Shown: positions 1-7,039, numbered from the stretch's first letter. The stretch is DNA of 18,972 bases from Firmicutes bacterium CAG:238 (GCA_000435615.1 FR882023.1:5342-24313), one strand, 5' to 3'. Made by a program: numbers and translations. Notes: a model not told the origin generated them from the letters alone.

Positions 1-345
1 GGCTCTTCCGAGGTGGTTGCACAGAGAATCAAAGACGAGATTCAGTCCAAGGTCAATGAGGCAGGACTTGAAATACTGGAAGCGAGAATTACTTATCTGG
101 CATATGCGCCTGAGATTGCGGCTGTAATGCTGCAGAGACAGCAGGCGAGCGCAGTTGTTGACGCACGCGCGATGATTGTGGACGGTGCGGTCGGCATGGT
201 GAAGATGGCACTTGAAAAACTGGATGAGGACGGAATTGTGAATCTGGATGAGGAACGCAAAGCTGCGATGGTTTCCAACCTGCTTGTAGTCCTTTGCGGA
301 AGTCACGACGCGCAGCCGATTGTAAATTCCGGCTCCTTATATTAA
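1..345 (+). CDS. SPFH/band-7 domain protein, C-terminal part (5' truncated)
   Basis: The reading frame is open from the first base of the window, so the start lies upstream; 114 codons precede the TAA. The visible part is the charged helical region after an SPFH (stomatin/prohibitin/flotillin/HflK) domain, rich in Ala, Glu and Gln, including ARITYLAYAPEIAAVMLQRQ. It ends in a conserved-looking tail, DAQPIVNSGSLY. Family members form membrane-associated oligomeric scaffolds, but the specific role in Clostridia is not settled. The downstream RHH gene starts 25 bp after the stop, so the two are probably cotranscribed. The family call rests on recognising this C-terminal pattern; the SPFH core itself is outside the window. 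Confidence 0.82.
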   Translation, partial: GSSEVVAQRIKDEIQSKVNEAGLEILEARITYLAYAPEIAAVMLQRQQASAVVDARAMIVDGAVGMVKMALEKLDEDGIVNLDEERKAAMVSNLLVVLCGSHDAQPIVNSGSLY

Positions 346-370
346 AAAATGATAAACATGAGGTGAAACC

Positions 371-565
371 TTGGCAGAAAAGAAACAAGTTCCGCTGCGA
401 ATCTCCGCGAAATTATTTGAGGAAATCGCCGCGTGGGCGGAGGATGATTTTCGGTCCGTCAACGGACAGATTGAGTATCTTTTGACGGAGTGCGTCAGAC
501 AGCGTAAGAAAAACGGCAAATATGTAGGTGAAGAAATCGATAAACCTTTGGATATTGATATCTGA
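371..565 (+). CDS. small ribbon-helix-helix (Arc/MetJ-like) DNA-binding protein
   Basis: This is a 64-aa protein starting at TTG, chosen because AGGTG lies 5 nt upstream and no ATG fits. The N-terminal strand KQVPLRIS is followed by two helices (about residues 12-23 and 28-43) separated by a short turn around RSVNGQ, the RHH layout used by Arc and many antitoxins. The tail is Lys- and Asp-rich. It sits directly behind the SPFH gene and before a terminator, so it ends that operon. No toxin gene accompanies it, so I do not call it an antitoxin. It may regulate the SPFH operon or simply be its conserved partner; the DNA target is unknown. Confidence 0.72.
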   Translation: MAEKKQVPLRISAKLFEEIAAWAEDDFRSVNGQIEYLLTECVRQRKKNGKYVGEEIDKPLDIDI

Positions 566-591
566 TATTAAAACTTTAACGAAATACGAAA

Positions 592-635
592 AGCCTGCCG
601 GGCAGTCCTATTTTGACTGCTCATGCAGGCTCTTT
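592..635 (+). terminator. rho-independent terminator after the RHH gene, possibly bidirectional
   Basis: AGCCTGC (592-598) pairs with GCAGGCT (625-631) and an inner GCAGTC (602-607) pairs with GACTGC (615-620) around a 7-nt loop; TTTT follows. Read on the minus strand, the stem is followed by TTTTCG, so it may also stop transcription of the convergent PHP gene. Confidence 0.8.
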
Positions 636-678
636 TGGTTTATCACAGCGTATCGTCCCGGATGGAAAAAAGCATCCG

Positions 679-1467
679 CTAAAAAACACCTGAAGTTTTT
701 AATTTTTTAATTCGATATTTTCGGTACGGTGCAAACAAAACCCCGAGTCCTCTGTTGTAAGCCTTAAAGCCCCAGACACTGTAAAACGAATCCTTCATTT
801 TGGCTTTGCGCGTGTAACCACGAACTCTGCCGCCCCACTGTGCGATTCTGCCTTCGCGGATTGCCTTGATTAAATCGTTATTAGACGTTATATCGCAGTC
901 AAACAAGGTGTAGGCCATTCCGACATAGGCTTCGTCGTGTGCATCTGAACCACCGAGGCAAGGCTTTTTTAGCTTTTCGGCAAGCTCAGAAGCCGCATAG
1001 TTGGATTCTTTCTTTTCACAAGTATTAAAGCCCTCGATAAAGTCAACTTTATGCAGAATTTCGGGATGCTGCTTCAACTTTTTAAAAAACATCGCACTGG
1101 AACTGCGGTTGCCAAAAGGATGCGCCGGTCCTAAAATACCGCCGAACGTATGCACGATATGTATCAGCAGATCCACAGGCATTCCGCGAACCTGTAAAAT
1201 TTTCAGGTGCAGATGATCAGGCATAATGACAAGAAAATGCCCTGCGTCTTTCGTATCATATTCAATCCCGGCAAGAACGCGAAAATCCCCTCCTTTGGAT
1301 TCTTTTCCTGACTTCAGCCATTTGCGGTATCCCTTATATGAATCATGATCGGTAATTAACATTCCATCAAATCCCTGAGCCGACAAAAGCTCTATATATC
1401 TTTCCACGCTGACACTCGAGTCGATGGAGCCTCCTTTTGTGTGACAGTGCATATCAAATTTCATCAT
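679..1467 (-). CDS. PHP-domain metal-dependent phosphoesterase
   Basis: This 262-aa protein has the metal-binding signature of the PHP (polymerase and histidinol phosphatase) superfamily. Visible motifs are HCH at residues 7-9, TDHD at 39-42, a Glu at 69 in AGIEYD, AHPFG at 115-119 (His116), Glu145 in FIEGFN and SDAH at 174-177. These are the usual ligands of a two- or three-metal phosphoesterase centre. Stand-alone PHP proteins of this size hydrolyse small phosphoesters or 3'-phosphonucleotides; the substrate here cannot be read from sequence. The C-terminal 45 residues are basic and aromatic (around KYRIKKLK) and lie outside the core. The start is one of two tandem ATGs with no obvious Shine-Dalgarno sequence, a short distance from a predicted -10 box. 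It is a lone gene on the minus strand, divergent from the amidohydrolase. Confidence 0.85.
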   Translation of the reverse strand: MMKFDMHCHTKGGSIDSSVSVERYIELLSAQGFDGMLITDHDSYKGYRKWLKSGKESKGGDFRVLAGIEYDTKDAGHFLVIMPDHLHLKILQVRGMPVDLLIHIVHTFGGILGPAHPFGNRSSSAMFFKKLKQHPEILHKVDFIEGFNTCEKKESNYAASELAEKLKKPCLGGSDAHDEAYVGMAYTLFDCDITSNNDLIKAIREGRIAQWGGRVRGYTRKAKMKDSFYSVWGFKAYNRGLGVLFAPYRKYRIKKLKTSGVF

Positions 1468-1474
1468 AATTCTA

Positions 1475-1480
1475 TTTTAG
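1475..1480 (-). promoter_or_regulatory. possible extended -10 for the PHP gene
   Basis: On the minus strand TGCTAAAAT (TGn plus TAAAAT) lies about 7 nt upstream of the ATG. No convincing -35 is seen. If used, the mRNA would start at or almost at the start codon, matching the absence of a Shine-Dalgarno sequence. Confidence 0.35.
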
Positions 1481-1538
1481 CACAATCGCAGACAAATAAA
1501 AGACTTTTTTTATGTTAAAATATTCAAAATGTGCATTA

Positions 1539-1567
1539 TTGACAAAATTCGATTTTGAGAATAAACT
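1539..1567 (+). promoter_or_regulatory. sigma-A-type promoter of the amidohydrolase
   Basis: TTGACA (1539-1544), a 17-bp spacer and TAAACT (1562-1567). Transcription would begin near 1574, downstream of the in-frame TTG at 1555, which supports the ATG at 1603 as the real start. Confidence 0.7.
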
Positions 1568-1602
1568 TTAAAGAAAATAAAAAGAAAGCGAAGCGTATAA
1601 GA

Positions 1603-2688
1603 ATGACAAGAGAAATTACAGAAAGAACGATTGAACTCAGAAAAAAATTACATTCAATGCCGGAAGCGTCCATGAATGAGACCAAAACGAAAAAAGCGCT
1701 GATGCGTTTTATCGGTGAAAACACGAAACTTGAAATAACAGACAAAGGCAAATGGTTTTATGTGGTAAAACGTGCAGGAAAGGAAAACGCGGAGGCAATC
1801 GCATTTCGCGCGGACATGGATGCTGTCTGCGGCAAAGACGGAAAGCCGGGCCATTACTGCGGTCACGACGGGCACTCTGCGATATTGGCGGGATTTGCGA
1901 TGTGGCTTGACGGTGTGGAAACGGATAAAGATGTGTATTTGATTTTTCAGCCGGCGGAAGAAACCGGAAAAGGCGCGAAGATTTGCGCAGGACTGCTTGC
2001 CGAGAAGAATATCAAGTACATATTCGGAATGCATAACATACCGGGCTGGCCGGAGAAAAACATACTCATAAGAAAAGGAACTTTTGCGTGTGCCTCAACC
2101 GGGCTTGAAATTGCAATGGTCGGAACACCGAGTCATGCAGGATATCCGGAGGCCGGCAAGAATCCGGGGTATGCACTTGCCAGACTGCTGCTTGCCGTGC
2201 AGGAGCTGACGGCAAGAATCAAGGAAGAAAAAGGTTTTGTGCTTATGACCTTGATCGGAATGGATATCGGCAGTGCAAATTACGGGGTCTGTGCATCGGA
2301 AGGAACGCTCAGAATGACGGTGCGTGCCGAAAAAGAAAGCATTTTCGAGGAATATGTATCCCGGATACGCGCTCTTGCCGAGGCAGAGGCCGAAGCGGAC
2401 GGGCTTGCAATAAAAATAGAAGAAATTGAAAGATTCCCGGCAACCGAGAACTGCGACGAGGCATGCGACATCGCTATGGCGGCAGCCAATGCCAACGGTT
2501 ATGCCGTCCTGCAGCTTGAAGAGCCGATGAGATGGTCCGAGGATTTCGGGACTTATCTGAAGACCTGCAACGGTGCGTTTTTCGGAATCGGAGACGGATG
2601 TGAATATGCACAGCTTCACACCGAAAACTATGAGTTCCCGGACGAAATAACGGAAACAGCTCTTAACATGTTTGCGGAAATCCTTTGA
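1603..2688 (+). CDS. M20D family metallo-amidohydrolase (N-acyl amino acid / hippurate hydrolase type)
   Basis: From the ATG at 1603 the protein has 361 residues, slightly short of the roughly 380-400 usual for the family. Motifs in order: FRADMDAV (68-75), HYCGHDGH (84-91) with metal ligands Cys86 and His88, FQPAEETGKG (115-124), GMHNIPGW (142-149), and near the C-terminus QLHTENYEFPDE with the last metal His at about 339. Cys86 in place of Asp is the mark of the M20D (IAA-amino acid hydrolase/hippuricase) branch. The likely reaction is cleavage of an N-acyl or N-aminoacyl amide bond in the cytoplasm; the substrate is unknown. It is monocistronic, with its own promoter and a terminator at 2814. 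Upstream in-frame TTG (1555) is rejected because it precedes the predicted transcript start. Confidence 0.88.
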   Translation: MTREITERTIELRKKLHSMPEASMNETKTKKALMRFIGENTKLEITDKGKWFYVVKRAGKENAEAIAFRADMDAVCGKDGKPGHYCGHDGHSAILAGFAMWLDGVETDKDVYLIFQPAEETGKGAKICAGLLAEKNIKYIFGMHNIPGWPEKNILIRKGTFACASTGLEIAMVGTPSHAGYPEAGKNPGYALARLLLAVQELTARIKEEKGFVLMTLIGMDIGSANYGVCASEGTLRMTVRAEKESIFEEYVSRIRALAEAEAEADGLAIKIEEIERFPATENCDEACDIAMAAANANGYAVLQLEEPMRWSEDFGTYLKTCNGAFFGIGDGCEYAQLHTENYEFPDEITETALNMFAEIL

Positions 2689-2813
2689 TCAGCGGCATGG
2701 GGCTTACCCTGGATAAATCCGCATTTTCTTTACAATACGCTTGATTCCATCCGCATACAAGCCGAACTTGGCGGAGACAAAATAGAATAACACACAATCG
2801 GATACATGCAGAG

Positions 2814-2840
2814 AAAGCACAGGGCATCCTGCGCTTTTTT
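2814..2840 (+). terminator. rho-independent terminator after the amidohydrolase
   Basis: AAAGC (2814-2818) and CAGG (2820-2823) pair with CCTG (2828-2831) and GCTTT (2833-2837) across one A/C mismatch, with a 4-nt loop and a run of six T. The preceding 2689-2813 stretch holds no convincing gene. Confidence 0.65.
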
Positions 2841-2877
2841 CTATAAAAAGAACACATTTGTATGCAAAATCGGACTA

Positions 2878-2904
2878 TTTACACGTACAGAATTGGGCTA
2901 AAAT
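2878..2904 (+). promoter_or_regulatory. possible promoter of the ABC exporter operon
   Basis: TTTACA (2878-2883) and TAAAAT (2899-2904) with a short 15-bp spacer. Transcription would start near 2911, making the upstream ATG at 2911 leaderless and favouring the ATG at 2953. Confidence 0.4.
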
Positions 2905-2952
2905 GGCAGCATGAAGAAGGGGCTTGATTTGAGCAGGAAAGGAGACCACGAA

Positions 2953-3876
2953 ATGGAAAAAGCAAAGAATATAATCGAAATAAAGAACCTTCACAAAAGT
3001 TTTGGGGAGGTACATGCGGTAAACGATTTGAGCTTCTGCGTCAAAGAAGGAGAACTTTTCGCTTTTCTGGGCATCAACGGTGCAGGAAAGTCAACGACGA
3101 TCGACATCATCTGCGGGCAGCTTGCAAAGGACAGCGGAGAGGTATATATAAAGGGAAAAACTCACAAGGAAGACAGAGACAGCATTAAGCGAAGCATCGG
3201 GGTTGTTTTTCAGGACTCCGTGCTGGACAAAGACCTGTCGGTCCGCGACAATCTGCAAAGCAGAGCGGCGCTTTACGGAATTACCGGAAAGAAATTTGAA
3301 AAACGCGTCAGCAAGCTCGCAGAACTTTTGGATTTTTCGGATTTGATGAAAAGAACGGTCGGAAAGCTTTCGGGAGGTCAAAGAAGACGAATCGATGTGG
3401 CAAGGGCACTTCTGCACAAGCCGGAGATTCTGATTTTGGATGAGCCGACCACGGGACTCGACCCGAAAACAAGAAGTCTTTTGTGGCAGGTCATAGATGA
3501 CCTGAGACGCAGAGAAAACCTGACGGTTTTTCTTACGACACACTACATGGAAGAGGCTGCGGACGCGGATTATGTGATTATTCTTGATAAAGGCAGAATT
3601 GCGGCGCAGGGGACACCGCTCAGCCTGAAAAATGAATATGCCGGAGATTATATTACTCTCTACGGGGTTTCCGAAGAGGAAGTACATATGCTCGGAGCGC
3701 CATATGAAGAGGTAAGAGACGGATTCAAGCTTTCGGTCTCCGACACGGCGGCGGCAACGCGGATGATACTGAAGCATCCGGAAATCTTTCAGGATTATGA
3801 GATTATAAAAGGGAAAATGGACGATGTATTTCTTGCCGCAACCGGCAAGAAACTTACAGGAGGGATTGAGAAATGA
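2953..3876 (+). CDS. ABC-2 type exporter, ATP-binding subunit (DrrA/CcmA-like)
   Basis: The 307-aa protein starts at the ATG preceded by AAGGAGA; an in-frame ATG at 2911 has no ribosome site. Motifs: Walker A GINGAGKST (40-48), Q-loop VFQDS (85-89), signature LSGGQ (139-143), Walker B ILILDEPTTGLDP (159-171) and the switch His197 in TTHYMEEA. About 90 residues follow the nucleotide-binding domain, as in DrrA-type drug or polyketide export ATPases. It powers the permease encoded next, whose start codon overlaps its stop (ATGA). Substrate is unknown; relatives export drugs, peptides, lipids or polysaccharide intermediates. Confidence 0.93.
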   Translation: MEKAKNIIEIKNLHKSFGEVHAVNDLSFCVKEGELFAFLGINGAGKSTTIDIICGQLAKDSGEVYIKGKTHKEDRDSIKRSIGVVFQDSVLDKDLSVRDNLQSRAALYGITGKKFEKRVSKLAELLDFSDLMKRTVGKLSGGQRRRIDVARALLHKPEILILDEPTTGLDPKTRSLLWQVIDDLRRRENLTVFLTTHYMEEAADADYVIILDKGRIAAQGTPLSLKNEYAGDYITLYGVSEEEVHMLGAPYEEVRDGFKLSVSDTAAATRMILKHPEIFQDYEIIKGKMDDVFLAATGKKLTGGIEK

Positions 3877-4781
3877 GAACAGCAGGACTTGGGGCGCTTA
3901 CGAAGCGAAATGTAAAATTGTATTTTAAAGATAAGGGGATGTTTTTCAGCTCACTGATAACACCGCTGATTCTGCTTGTATTGTATACAACATTCTTAAA
4001 AAATGTTTTTGAAGATTCGTTCAGGGGGGCGCTGGATGCTGCGGGTGCTGCTGTCTCTGACAGCATTATAGGCGGATGCGTAGGCGGACAGCTTGTTTCC
4101 TCGCTTCTTGCCGTAAGCTGTGTGACGGTTGCGTTTTGTTCGAATCTCCTTATGGTTCAGGACAAAATCAGCGGGGCGAGAAGGGATTTAACGGTTACGC
4201 CGGTTCATTCGGGAACGCTTGCACTGAGCTACTATGCGGCGTCTCTTCTGAGTACTCTGATTATCTCATTCGCAGCATCTGCAGTATGCTTTGCCTATCT
4301 CGCAGCGGAAGGCTGGTATCTTTCAACGGCGGACGTTGCAGCCGTAATCGGCGATGTGATTCTGTTGTGCCTGTTCGGAACTGCGCTTTCTTCCTGCGTG
4401 AACTTTCCGCTTACAACGCAGGGTCAGGCCTCGGCAGTCGGAACGATTGTCAGTGCAGGCTACGGATTTATCTGCGGAGCATATATGCCGATTTCTCAAT
4501 TCTCGGACGGACTTCAAAAAGTTCTTTCCTTCCTCCCGGGGACATACGGAACCAGCATGCTGAGAAATCATGCACTGCGCGGCGTATTCGAAGAAATGTC
4601 CGACCACGGATTTCCGGATCAGGTGATCGAATCCATCAGGGACAGTGTAGACTGCAACATATATTTTTACGGCGATAAGGTTTCGATTGGAAACATGTAC
4701 ATAATATTGCCTGCTTCCATCGCAATCCTGGTTGCATTGTATGTTTTGATGAACGTAATTAAGGCAAAGAGAGAAAAATAG
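3873..4781 (+). CDS. ABC-2 type exporter, membrane subunit
   Basis: This 302-aa integral membrane protein has GGAGGG just upstream of its start and a 4-bp overlap with the ATPase gene, so the two are translationally coupled. It shows the ABC-2 layout: a cytoplasmic N-terminus with Arg/Lys (KRNVKLYFKDKG), a first membrane segment at about 24-42, a periplasm-facing stretch, then about five more hydrophobic segments. The conserved ABC-2 region around GYGFICGAYMP is followed by FLPGTYG. With the ATPase it would form a dimeric exporter. The gene ends in TAG. No clear terminator lies between it and the perR promoter, so some read-through into perR is possible. Confidence 0.9.
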   Translation: MRTAGLGALTKRNVKLYFKDKGMFFSSLITPLILLVLYTTFLKNVFEDSFRGALDAAGAAVSDSIIGGCVGGQLVSSLLAVSCVTVAFCSNLLMVQDKISGARRDLTVTPVHSGTLALSYYAASLLSTLIISFAASAVCFAYLAAEGWYLSTADVAAVIGDVILLCLFGTALSSCVNFPLTTQGQASAVGTIVSAGYGFICGAYMPISQFSDGLQKVLSFLPGTYGTSMLRNHALRGVFEEMSDHGFPDQVIESIRDSVDCNIYFYGDKVSIGNMYIILPASIAILVALYVLMNVIKAKREK

Positions 4782-4825
4782 GAAGCGAGCAAAGAAAATA
4801 AATTAAAAAAACTCTCAAAAAACAG

Positions 4826-4854
4826 TTGACAAAAAGGGAAAGATGTCGTATTCT
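4826..4854 (+). promoter_or_regulatory. promoter of the perR operon
   Basis: TTGACA (4826-4831), a 17-bp spacer and TATTCT (4849-4854). The predicted start point, about 4861, falls inside the PerR-type palindrome, so bound repressor would block initiation. Confidence 0.7.
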
Positions 4855-4858
4855 ATAT

Positions 4859-4873
4859 TTAGAATTATTCTAA
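4859..4873 (+). promoter_or_regulatory. PerR/Fur-type operator (7-1-7 palindrome)
   Basis: TTAGAATTATTCTAA is a perfect inverted repeat of 7 bp around one central T, the same geometry as the known Bacillus PerR box TTATAATNATTATAA, differing at one symmetric position. It covers the predicted transcription start of perR, so autoregulation is the natural reading. A further half-site, AATTCTAA, overlaps the right end. Confidence 0.75.
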
Positions 4874-4895
4874 TTCTAAAAGTGAGGTGTTAAAA

Positions 4896-5255
4896 ATGTC
4901 GAAATACGGAGATGAGATTTTGGATATTATTCTGAACTCCACCCAGCACCCTACGGCTGAACAAATCTTTATGGAAATGAAAAAAAAGAATTCTAAGATT
5001 GTTCAGGCAACCGTATATAATAACTTAAAGACACTTGCCGAAAGCGGAAAGGTGATTCGAATATCGCATCCGGGCTTTCCGGATCGATATGACAACACGA
5101 CAAGGCACGATCACATCATCTGCAAGGTGTGCGGCGGCATATCGGATACCCGCCTCGGCGACCTGACAGAATCGATTGAAACGCAGCTTGGACACAAGAT
5201 AGATTCCTACGACTTGCGAGTCTACTACAAATGCCCAAACTGCAGCAAAAAATGA
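4896..5255 (+). CDS. perR: PerR-type peroxide-sensing Fur-family repressor
   Basis: From the ATG behind GAGGTG the protein has 119 residues. It has the Fur-family winged-helix N-domain (HPTAEQIF at 18-25, ATVYNNLKTL at 38-47) and two structural zinc CxxC pairs (Cys76/Cys79, Cys113/Cys116). Residues matching the PerR metal site are His18, Asp66, His71, His73 and Asp84; the Asp66 equivalent is what separates PerR from Fur proper. Metal-catalysed oxidation of the site His by H2O2 releases DNA in studied PerR proteins. The N-terminus is shorter than in Bacillus PerR and lacks the usual QR-containing lead helix, as in many compact clostridial homologues. It heads a cluster with rubrerythrin (21 bp on) and superoxide reductase, its expected targets. 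The upstream GTG at 4887 overlaps the ribosome site and is rejected. Confidence 0.85.
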   Translation: MSKYGDEILDIILNSTQHPTAEQIFMEMKKKNSKIVQATVYNNLKTLAESGKVIRISHPGFPDRYDNTTRHDHIICKVCGGISDTRLGDLTESIETQLGHKIDSYDLRVYYKCPNCSKK

Positions 5256-5276
5256 AAAGGAAAAGGAGAATATGAC

Positions 5277-5822
5277 ATGGAAAAACTTACGAAATATGCA
5301 GGAACACAAACCGAAAAAAATCTTGAAGCAGCTTTTGCAGGCGAATCACAGGCAAGAAACAAGTATACCTTCTTTGCATCGGTTGCGAAGAAGCAGGGCT
5401 TCGAACAGATTGCCAGCCTTTTCTTAAAGACGGCAGACAACGAAAAAGAACATGCAAAAATGTGGTTCAAGGAGCTGAACGGAATCGGCGATACGGCACA
5501 GAACCTGCTCGCAGCAGCCGAAGGTGAAAACTACGAATGGACAGACATGTATGATGAATTCGCAAAGACTGCAGAGGAAGAAGGATTCCCGGAACTTGCA
5601 GCAAAATTCCGTCTTGTGGGTGAAATCGAAAGACATCATGAAGAAAGATACCGCGCGCTGCTTACAAATGTTGAAACGGCATCGGTATTTGCAAAGAGTG
5701 AAGTTAAGGTGTGGGAATGCAGAAACTGCGGACATATCGTAGTGGGAACCGCAGCACCGGATGTGTGCCCGACTTGCAATCATCCGCAGAGTTATTTCGA
5801 AGTACATGCTGAAAATTATTAA
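5277..5822 (+). CDS. rbr: rubrerythrin (NADH/rubredoxin-linked peroxidase)
   Basis: This is a 181-aa two-domain protein. The N-terminal ferritin-like four-helix domain (about 1-140) carries the diiron ligands: Glu23 in GESQARNKY, ExxH at 56-59 (NEKEHAK), a Glu around 97 and ExxH at 117-120 (GEIERHH). The C-terminal rubredoxin domain (about 145-178) has Cys148/Cys151 and Cys164/Cys167 binding a single iron. In anaerobes rubrerythrin reduces H2O2 to water in the cytoplasm. Start: AAGGAG lies 8 nt before the ATG at 5277; the ATG at 5272 is out of frame. It is the second gene of the perR operon, followed 47 bp on by superoxide reductase, which produces the H2O2 it removes. Confidence 0.96.
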   Translation: MEKLTKYAGTQTEKNLEAAFAGESQARNKYTFFASVAKKQGFEQIASLFLKTADNEKEHAKMWFKELNGIGDTAQNLLAAAEGENYEWTDMYDEFAKTAEEEGFPELAAKFRLVGEIERHHEERYRALLTNVETASVFAKSEVKVWECRNCGHIVVGTAAPDVCPTCNHPQSYFEVHAENY

Positions 5823-5869
5823 TAGCAAAACCGTATAAGTAATATAAAAAATTTTGGGAGGACAAAAAA

Positions 5870-6247
5870 ATGAAAGAACAGAAATTCTATATTTGCAAAC
5901 ATTGTGGTAATTTAGTAGCTATGGTTAACGAAAGCGGCGTGCCGCTCATCTGCTGCGGAGAAGAAATGCATGAACTTGTTCCGGGAACGGTTGATGCTGC
6001 AGTGGAAAAACACGTTCCTGTTTACAAAGCTGAAGGGAACAAGGTAACGGTGGAAGTGGGAAGCGTGGAACATCCGATGCTTCCGGAACACTATATTCAG
6101 TGGATTTGGCTTAAGACAAAATTCGGCGGACAGCTTGCAAAGCTGAAGCCGGAAACAAAACCGGAAGCAGTGTTTGCACTTGCAGACGGAGATGAAGTGG
6201 AAGCGGTTTACGAATACTGCAACCTTCACGGACTTTGGAGAGCGTAA
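5870..6247 (+). CDS. dfx: class I superoxide reductase (desulfoferrodoxin, 2Fe-SOR)
   Basis: This 125-aa protein reduces superoxide to H2O2 without making O2. The N-terminal desulforedoxin-type domain has Cys9, Cys12, Cys28 and Cys29 (CKHC and CC) for centre I. The catalytic neelaredoxin-type domain has EKHVP at 46-50 (His48), His68 in VEHPM, His74, and Cys117 with His120 in YCNLHGLW, giving the His4-Cys centre II; Glu46-Lys47 are the usual active-site pair. GGGAGG precedes the start. It is the last gene of the perR-rbr-dfx cluster, in front of a strong terminator. I see no separate PerR box in the 47-bp gap upstream. Confidence 0.96.
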   Translation: MKEQKFYICKHCGNLVAMVNESGVPLICCGEEMHELVPGTVDAAVEKHVPVYKAEGNKVTVEVGSVEHPMLPEHYIQWIWLKTKFGGQLAKLKPETKPEAVFALADGDEVEAVYEYCNLHGLWRA

Positions 6248-6262
6248 TTATCAACTAAAACC

Positions 6263-6305
6263 TTAAAAAATCGGCGAATCCGCACATGCGGGTCCGCCGA
6301 TTTTT
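6263..6305 (+). terminator. bidirectional rho-independent terminator between dfx and the DUF308 gene
   Basis: AAATCGGCG (6268-6276) pairs perfectly with CGCCGATTT (6295-6303); CCGC/GCGG extends the stem above a small internal mismatch. T5 follows on the plus strand and T6 on the minus strand, so it serves both convergent genes. Confidence 0.9.
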
Positions 6306-6314
6306 GTAAGCAGC

Positions 6315-6878
6315 TTATTTCTGTTCAGGCTTTGCATCCTCAAGTTTCTTGAGCTGTCTTGTGAAGAAAACATCCGAAATGAAATCCGAAAGACCGCTTA
6401 CGAAAAGTCCAAGGCCGAGCATGAAGAATAATACTTTTGCAGTCGAAAACGGGTTCATCATAACGATGATTCCGAATAATGCAATGACAACGGATGCGAT
6501 GAGCACCCCTTTGGAAGTGCCGTAGCCGAATTTCTTGAAGTTGATTACGTTTTGGATTCCTTCGAGTCCTTTGTATGTAATCATAAATCCGAGGATAAAC
6601 GGTATGAGCGCAATAATCATAGTGCCTTTCAGCCAAAGGAAAATGCCGAGGATGATAAGGCTCACGCCGATTGCAAATCCGTTTGTGTCTTCTGCGATTC
6701 TGGTTTCGACTTTTATTACCGCATAGCCGAGAATCTTGGCGATGCCGAAGATGATTACGCACGCAGCCAAAAGCGCACATATTACATTTTCAACTTTTTG
6801 CGGCCATATCATCAATGCCAGACCGAACAGGATGTAAATCAACGATGTTGTGAATTTCATGATTCCTGAATTTTTCAT
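6315..6878 (-). CDS. DUF308/HdeD-like integral membrane protein
   Basis: A 187-aa hydrophobic protein with about six predicted membrane segments in paired hairpins. Examples are FTTSLIYILFGLALMIWP near the N-terminus, a segment after KVENVI, and the Gly-rich stretch VLFFMLGLGLFVSGLSD near the end. This three-hairpin pattern is typical of the DUF308/HdeD family; HdeD is linked to acid resistance in E. coli, but function in Clostridia is unknown. The C-terminus is short, charged and cytoplasmic (QLKKLEDAKPEQK). The start at 6878 was chosen for AAAGGA about 10 nt upstream and because the longer frame would run through the promoter. It is monocistronic, with a hairpin in the 5' leader. Confidence 0.8.
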   Translation of the reverse strand: MKNSGIMKFTTSLIYILFGLALMIWPQKVENVICALLAACVIIFGIAKILGYAVIKVETRIAEDTNGFAIGVSLIILGIFLWLKGTMIIALIPFILGFMITYKGLEGIQNVINFKKFGYGTSKGVLIASVVIALFGIIVMMNPFSTAKVLFFMLGLGLFVSGLSDFISDVFFTRQLKKLEDAKPEQK

Positions 6879-6910
6879 AGTGTATCTGTCCTTTCTTTTA
6901 ACCTTTCCCA

Positions 6911-6931
6911 AACCGGTCGTAAAGACCGGTT
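6911..6931 (-). promoter_or_regulatory. perfect 8-bp inverted repeat at the 5' end of the DUF308 transcript
   Basis: AACCGGTC (6911-6918) and GACCGGTT (6924-6931) form a perfect stem with a 5-nt loop. It starts within a few bases of the predicted +1, so it could be an operator or a 5' mRNA stem. There is no T-run, so it is not a terminator. Confidence 0.55.
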
Positions 6932-6938
6932 CACAGTA

Positions 6939-6968
6939 AGTATACCACAAAATTCGCAGACTTGTTAA
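6939..6968 (-). promoter_or_regulatory. promoter of the DUF308 gene
   Basis: On the minus strand TTAACA (6968-6963), an 18-bp spacer and TATACT (6944-6939), with an extended -10 TG (TGGTATACT). Confidence 0.65.
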
Positions 6969-7030
6969 GAAAATGCAAGAATATTGTTGCTTTTGTATGA
7001 AATAAAGAACTGGAACCTTAAGGAAAAACA

Positions 7031-7039
7031 TGTTAAAAT
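7031..7039 (+). promoter_or_regulatory. possible extended -10 promoter of the surface protein gene
   Basis: TGTTAAAAT is an extended -10 (TGn plus TAAAAT) about 67 nt before the start codon. No good -35 is visible at 17-18 bp. Confidence 0.35.

Noticed and set aside
371..565. Toxin-antitoxin module built on the RHH protein
   Set aside because: No toxin-like partner is adjacent; the neighbours are an SPFH gene and a terminator.
1555..1602. In-frame TTG extension of the amidohydrolase
   Set aside because: It overlaps the predicted -10 box and lies upstream of the expected transcript start; the ATG at 1603 matches the family N-terminus.
2689..2790. A possible gene remnant ending in LDSIRIQAELGGDKIE before a TAA
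   Set aside because: Only about 17 codons, with no start or recognisable family; not supportable as a feature.
3981..3990. TTGTATACAA, identical to the first pflB palindrome, inside the ABC-2 permease gene
   Set aside because: It lies within a coding segment for a membrane helix, away from any promoter, and has no paired copy 31 bp away; most likely coincidence.
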